Below are positions 28,495-32,659 of a stretch of 32,659 nucleotides of DNA, one piece after another; positions within the stretch are counted from its first letter, which is position 1; every line of letters begins with the position of its first letter. The translations under genes and the position numbers were made by a program. The notes beneath the pieces are model-generated. The model ran no database searches and was not told where the DNA came from. It was given only the letters and a program-made list of their open reading frames with translations. This DNA is from an uncultured Micrococcales bacterium (GTDB taxonomy: Bacteria > Actinomycetota > Actinomycetes > Actinomycetales > Microbacteriaceae): NCBI GenBank assembly GCA_903832875.1, contig CAILDA010000093.1:1-32659 (forward strand). Reading direction: 5' to 3'.

Positions 28495-29253
28495 ATGCAA
28501 GAGCATCCCTATTTCCAAACCACGAAGGTTTCGATCTTTGCTCATCGGGGTCAAGCGACACCCACAGAAAATACGTTAGAGGCTTTCATACTTGCTTTGG
28601 CTGCTGGAGCTGACTATCTAGAGACCGATGTCAGAACCACTAAGGATCAGATCGCAATACTTTTTCACGATAAAACGGTCAAGCGATTGACTGGATTGGA
28701 TAAAAACATTGCTGAGCTCACTTGGGCTGAAGTTAAGAGCTTAAAACTTGATGGTGGCGGAACCATCACATCACTGGAAGAAGCTCTAACTTCTCTCCCC
28801 CAGGCAAGATTCAATCTTGATCTGAAAGATAGAGAATCAGTCAAAACTGCAGTTAATGTCATCGAAGCCCATAAAGCTCACTCAAGAGTTCTCGTTTCAA
28901 GTTTCAGTAATGGCAGAAGAAATGCAGCCTTGAAACTTTTTACACTCCCCGTTGCCACCTCCGCCAGTGCCTCAACTGTAATCAAGATCTGGCTTCTGGT
29001 AGTACTTAGAGCACCACAGTCACTCATAAACAAGGCTTTGCAGAACATCGGAGCACTTCAAATTCCTAGAAGTCAGTCATTCATGAGACTTGATTCAAAG
29101 CGCTTTATCCACAGTGTTCTTGCCTCAGGGACACAGATTCACTACTGGACTATAAACTCACCTGAAGAAATGTTGGAACTCACTAGGTTAGGTGCAAGCG
29201 GAATCGTCACCGATGTGCCAGAGTTAGCAGTTCAAACCCTGAGAAAAGCCTGA
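28495..29253 (+). CDS. Glycerophosphodiester phosphodiesterase family protein
   Basis: 252 aa; FAHRGQATPTENTLEAFILALAAGADYLETDVRTTKDQIAILFHDKTVKRLTG; C-terminal IHYWTINSPEEM and GIVTDVPELA. Confidence 0.95.
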   Translation: MQEHPYFQTTKVSIFAHRGQATPTENTLEAFILALAAGADYLETDVRTTKDQIAILFHDKTVKRLTGLDKNIAELTWAEVKSLKLDGGGTITSLEEALTSLPQARFNLDLKDRESVKTAVNVIEAHKAHSRVLVSSFSNGRRNAALKLFTLPVATSASASTVIKIWLLVVLRAPQSLINKALQNIGALQIPRSQSFMRLDSKRFIHSVLASGTQIHYWTINSPEEMLELTRLGASGIVTDVPELAVQTLRKA

Positions 29254-29332
29254 GTCCGGGAAGTATTTAGCTAAAACTTCGCTTCTCTATCTTGTAGCAC
29301 ACATATCATGAACTAAAGCGAGGAAAAAAATA

Positions 29333-29704
29333 ATGGCACAACAATCAATGCGCGGGATGCGCTTAGGCTCAGAGAGTTTTGAAAGTGCCAGAGGTGTAAC
29401 CCTCTCCCCTAGAAACACACACCTGTATCGCTGTGCCAAAGAGCACGTAAGCGAGATGATTTTTGCTGATGAGGCTGAAGTTCCAACTGCTTGGCCTTGT
29501 AAGTCTTGCTCGCTTGAAGCAGCTCTTCTCGACACAGATGGTAACCAGGCTTTTGCTACCGAACTTCCTAAAGCTCCTAGAACTCACTTCGAGATGCTGC
29601 TAGAGCGCAGGTCACGTGAAGAGCTTGAAGAAATTCTTACCGAGAGACTTGACGAATTGAAAGCTAGACGCAAGCGCGGACAGGCTGACGCAACAAACAA
29701 CTAA
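29333..29704 (+). CDS. rbpA: RNA polymerase-binding protein RbpA
   Basis: 123 aa; MRGMRLGSESFES, CAKEHVSEMIFADEAEVPTAWPCKSC, RTHFEMLLERRSREELEEILTERL. Confidence 0.96.
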   Translation: MAQQSMRGMRLGSESFESARGVTLSPRNTHLYRCAKEHVSEMIFADEAEVPTAWPCKSCSLEAALLDTDGNQAFATELPKAPRTHFEMLLERRSREELEEILTERLDELKARRKRGQADATNN

Positions 29705-30418
29705 TTACTTGCGAAGGAAGATTCTTCGTAATCCAAATTTGGTCATTAGTAGCAAAGCTTCGGCCACAATGTTTGTACTCATTTTTGAGACACCAATTTC
29801 ACGTTCAACAAATGTGATTGGCACTTCTGTTGCTCTGCCACCGGATCGAATCGTGCGGTAAGCCATCTCAATCTGGAATGAATAGCCACGAGCGTTGATG
29901 CTCTCTAAATCAAAGCTCTTCAGGAAGCTAGCGTTAAAAACTCTAAAACCTGCAGTCATGTCATTTAGCTTTGAACCAAGCATGATTCGGGCATAAATGT
30001 TTCCACCGCGAGAGAGCCACTGTCTATAAAAAGGCCAGTTCATGGTCTTGCCGCCACGGACATACCTAGAGCCGATAACCAAATCAAAATTAGAGCAGAC
30101 TGCCAAAAGCTTTGGAAGATCTTCAGGGCGATGTGAGCCGTCAGCATCCATTTCAACTAGATAGTCATAGCCACGTTCGAAAGCCCAGCGGAAGCCAGCA
30201 ATGTAAGCAGCTCCTAGGCCTTCTTTGCCAGCTCGATGTAAAACTGAGATGTGTTTGTTTCCCTTAGCTAATTCATCGGCTAGCTGACCTGTGCCATCAG
30301 GAGATGAATCATCAACAATTAGTAGGTCAACATTGGAATTGTGCTGAAACAATCTGGTAACTGCATTATTAATGTTGCCAGCTTCGTTGAAGGTTGGCAT
30401 TATGACCAAAATCTTCAA
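29705..30418 (-). CDS. Polyprenol monophosphomannose synthase (DPM1-like GT2)
   Basis: 237 aa; MKILVIMPTFNEAGNI, LLIVDDSSPDGTGQLADEL, YLVEMDADGSHRPEDLPKL, TAGFRVF. Confidence 0.93.
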   Translation of the reverse strand: MKILVIMPTFNEAGNINNAVTRLFQHNSNVDLLIVDDSSPDGTGQLADELAKGNKHISVLHRAGKEGLGAAYIAGFRWAFERGYDYLVEMDADGSHRPEDLPKLLAVCSNFDLVIGSRYVRGGKTMNWPFYRQWLSRGGNIYARIMLGSKLNDMTAGFRVFNASFLKSFDLESINARGYSFQIEMAYRTIRSGGRATEVPITFVEREIGVSKMSTNIVAEALLLMTKFGLRRIFLRK

Positions 30419-32007
30419 GACTTTTTCTTTCGTCGTCTTTGGATGGCTAATCCGACTACTGCGATAGGGAAAATAGCTATCGCTAGATCGAAGGCAGCTC
30501 CTTCAACGTAACGACCGTACTTTACCGCAGGAGTAATGTCATTTCTCAAGGCAACATCAGAGACCATGGCAGCGGGTTTGAATGTTTCTAATTCATCTAT
30601 AACTTTGCCATCAGGTGAATAAATACCTGAAACACCAACAGTTGAAATAGCTACTACTGTTCTGCCAGTTTCGATTGCTCGCATTCTTGAAACAGCAGCT
30701 ATTTGAACACCTTGTTCGCTTCGACCAAAGTCACTGCTGTTGGTCTGAATCATGATGGCTTCTGCCCCAGAATCTACTAAGTCATAGGCCAAGTAGTCGA
30801 TGGTCACTTCAAAGCAAATCAACGACCCAACTTTGCCCTTATTAGGAACTTCGAATATGCCATCTCTGGTGCCAGGACTCATATCCCATCCAATTAGCCC
30901 GATCATTTCAGGCGCAAGCTGCATAAAGAAAGAACGATAAGGAACATATTCTCCAAATGGCACTGGTCTCTTCTTGTCGTACCAATCAACTAAACCCTTT
31001 TGCGGAACCCAGAAGTCCACTTCATTAAAGAAGTCTTTACCGCGGAAAGTCTTGTTGCCGAAAAGTAGCGGTGCTTTTAATTCATTATCGACAAACTCGG
31101 TTATCTTCATACTTGGTTCAAGCATTGTTACCGGATCAAGATCTGATGAGTTCTCCGGCCACACCATGAGATCAACTCCCTCAGCTTTACCAGATTTCAC
31201 AAGTTGACGAGCAACATTTAGATGCTTATCCAGTATTGAACCGGGTGGATTTATTGCAAACAAACCAGCATTGGCGTTACCTTGAACGGCTGCAATCTTC
31301 ATGGTTCCAGCATTGGCTTCATTTGGAAGAACCATCAACGCAGGAATACCGAGCACTATTACCCAGGTAGTTAGTGTTGGGAGCCAACTTCTAAACCTCA
31401 AATTCAAACCAGATCCAGCTGGAAGTGGTTTGATGAATTTGATAGCAGCCAGAGCGCTTAGGAAGGCAATGATCCAAGACAAGCCAGCTATATCAACTGC
31501 CCAGACCAGCTTTGCAATCCAAGAGTCGACTTGACTCAATCCTGCTCTAGCCCAAGGCAATCCATCGAATGGAAAGTGATCGGCAACATATTCTCGAGCT
31601 GTATAGATAGCTCCGAGAACAAAAGCGATGACAAACGACTGGTATCTGCCAAGTTTTAGTGTGAGCAGCCAACGCCAAACCACAGCCATTACACCGCAGG
31701 CGACACCAAAAATTAGTGCTTCGACGATGGACAAAAGTACCCAAGGCAAAGGACCGAGGTATGTGGTCAACCATTTCAGAATTAAGCCATAGAACGCAAA
31801 ACCTGACAGTGTGCCAACGAAAAAAGCTTTGAAGAAGCCGAGTTGACGAATTGCAACCATTATCAGGGCGATACCTACAAAAATGGCTGGCCAAACATTA
31901 AACGCTGGGAAGCTAATCGCAATCCCGAGACCGCCAAGTATGCCCAGCAGTGCTCTCCCCCAAAATGAGTTCGATTGCCTAATCCAGTTCAATAAAGAGC
32001 TCATCAT
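30415..32007 (-). CDS. lnt: Apolipoprotein N-acyltransferase
   Basis: 530 aa; multi-TM N-terminus, nitrilase-like domain with LMVWPENSSD, KKRPVPFGEYVPYR, GSLICFEVTIDY, QTNSSDFGRSEQGVQIAAVSRMRAIETGR. Confidence 0.94.
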   Translation of the reverse strand: MMSSLLNWIRQSNSFWGRALLGILGGLGIAISFPAFNVWPAIFVGIALIMVAIRQLGFFKAFFVGTLSGFAFYGLILKWLTTYLGPLPWVLLSIVEALIFGVACGVMAVVWRWLLTLKLGRYQSFVIAFVLGAIYTAREYVADHFPFDGLPWARAGLSQVDSWIAKLVWAVDIAGLSWIIAFLSALAAIKFIKPLPAGSGLNLRFRSWLPTLTTWVIVLGIPALMVLPNEANAGTMKIAAVQGNANAGLFAINPPGSILDKHLNVARQLVKSGKAEGVDLMVWPENSSDLDPVTMLEPSMKITEFVDNELKAPLLFGNKTFRGKDFFNEVDFWVPQKGLVDWYDKKRPVPFGEYVPYRSFFMQLAPEMIGLIGWDMSPGTRDGIFEVPNKGKVGSLICFEVTIDYLAYDLVDSGAEAIMIQTNSSDFGRSEQGVQIAAVSRMRAIETGRTVVAISTVGVSGIYSPDGKVIDELETFKPAAMVSDVALRNDITPAVKYGRYVEGAAFDLAIAIFPIAVVGLAIQRRRKKKS

Positions 32008-32013
32008 AACTAT

Positions 32014-32658
32014 CTAAGCGTAATAGGAATAGGCGACTATTCCACGTTTGATTCGGTCGATGGCAGCCTGAGCAGTTACTGAGAGTTCGTCCTGATGTAC
32101 TTTTGAAATCTGCTCCAGTAGATCGATAGCTTGCTTACACCATCGAATAAAGTCTCCCGCGAGCATCCCGGTAGCGGTCATGATGCCATCGAGTCTTGAT
32201 CCAGTAGCCCAGCGATACATCTGTAAAGCCATCGTGGCATCTGGCTCTGAGGTAAGCGGTAAATTGTTTCGCTTAGATAAATCTTGGAGGTCATCCCAAA
32301 CCGCAAGGGTTTCATCAAAGACCGCAACAAAATCGCCTTTAGGTAGCTTTGGGTTCAGGTTTTCGTCATCACGTCTTGCTTCATAGACAAGAGCAGCAGC
32401 AAGTGCTGCCAGAGTTTGCGAATCAACTCCATGCCAGGTTTGTCTTTTAATGCACTCGGCTACCAGTAAGTCTCGTTCACCGTAAATCTTGGCTAGTTTT
32501 CCACCGGCTTCAGTTATCTCAAGGTCGCCTTCAGATTCCCGAAGATACTCAAGTTCAATAAGCGCCTGACTTATTCGGTCAAATGTTTTAGCTACCTGAT
32601 TGGTGCGCGATTCAATTTGTTTAATGATGGCCTGTGTTTCGCGGTCAAGTTTGTACCA
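32014..32658 (-). CDS. C-terminal part of a DEAD/DEAH-box RNA helicase (HelY/Mtr4-like, DSHCT domain), 5' truncated by window
   Basis: Minus-strand frame open from 32658: WYKLDRETQAIIKQIES...LLVAECIKRQTWHGVDSQTLAALAAALVYEARRDDEN...MALQMYRWATGSRLDGIMTATGMLAGDFIRWCKQAIDLLEQI. The track reports only the internal Met at 32232. Confidence 0.85.
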   Translation of the reverse strand, partial: WYKLDRETQAIIKQIESRTNQVAKTFDRISQALIELEYLRESEGDLEITEAGGKLAKIYGERDLLVAECIKRQTWHGVDSQTLAALAAALVYEARRDDENLNPKLPKGDFVAVFDETLAVWDDLQDLSKRNNLPLTSEPDATMALQMYRWATGSRLDGIMTATGMLAGDFIRWCKQAIDLLEQISKVHQDELSVTAQAAIDRIKRGIVAYSYYA

Positions 32659-32659
32659 A

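Noticed and set aside
1-32659. Search for mobile elements, CRISPR arrays, defence systems, rRNA/tRNA and large repeats
   Set aside because: No transposase, integrase, Cas or toxin-antitoxin-like ORF, no regularly spaced repeats, and gene order is typical of actinobacterial core genome.

Overview
This 32.7 kb window looks like an ordinary core-genome segment of a low/mid-GC actinobacterium, probably Microbacteriaceae. The evidence is RbpA, DivIVA/Wag31, SepF, a DUF3043 protein, the qcrCAB-ctaE and ctaCDF clusters, and NrdJ/NrdR. From left to right: the 3' end of the division/cell-wall region (yggS-sepF-yggT-divIVA-lspA-rluD), dnaE, a convergent flavin reductase, hisD, nrdR-nrdJ, pyrD, an aldo/keto reductase plus a PLP decarboxylase on the minus strand, a DUF3043 membrane protein, an M20 peptidase, erpA, the aa3 oxidase genes ctaCDF, the bcc complex qcrBAC plus ctaE, trpD, a NUDIX hydrolase plus a YczE-like membrane protein, a glycerophosphodiester phosphodiesterase, rbpA, a polyprenol-phosphate-mannose synthase, lnt, and the C-terminal part of a HelY-like helicase cut by the window edge. 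I found no mobile elements, CRISPR arrays, rRNA or tRNA genes, and no convincing undescribed system. The items most worth checking are small: a two-box NrdR operator upstream of nrdR-nrdJ, a recurring leaderless promoter arrangement (TAnnnT 6-7 nt before the start codon), a perfect palindrome in the divIVA leader, DnaE lineage features (acidic insert, variant clamp motif, C-terminal extension), an operator-like palindrome with TTGACA in a convergent gap, and convergent gene pairs with no intergenic space.
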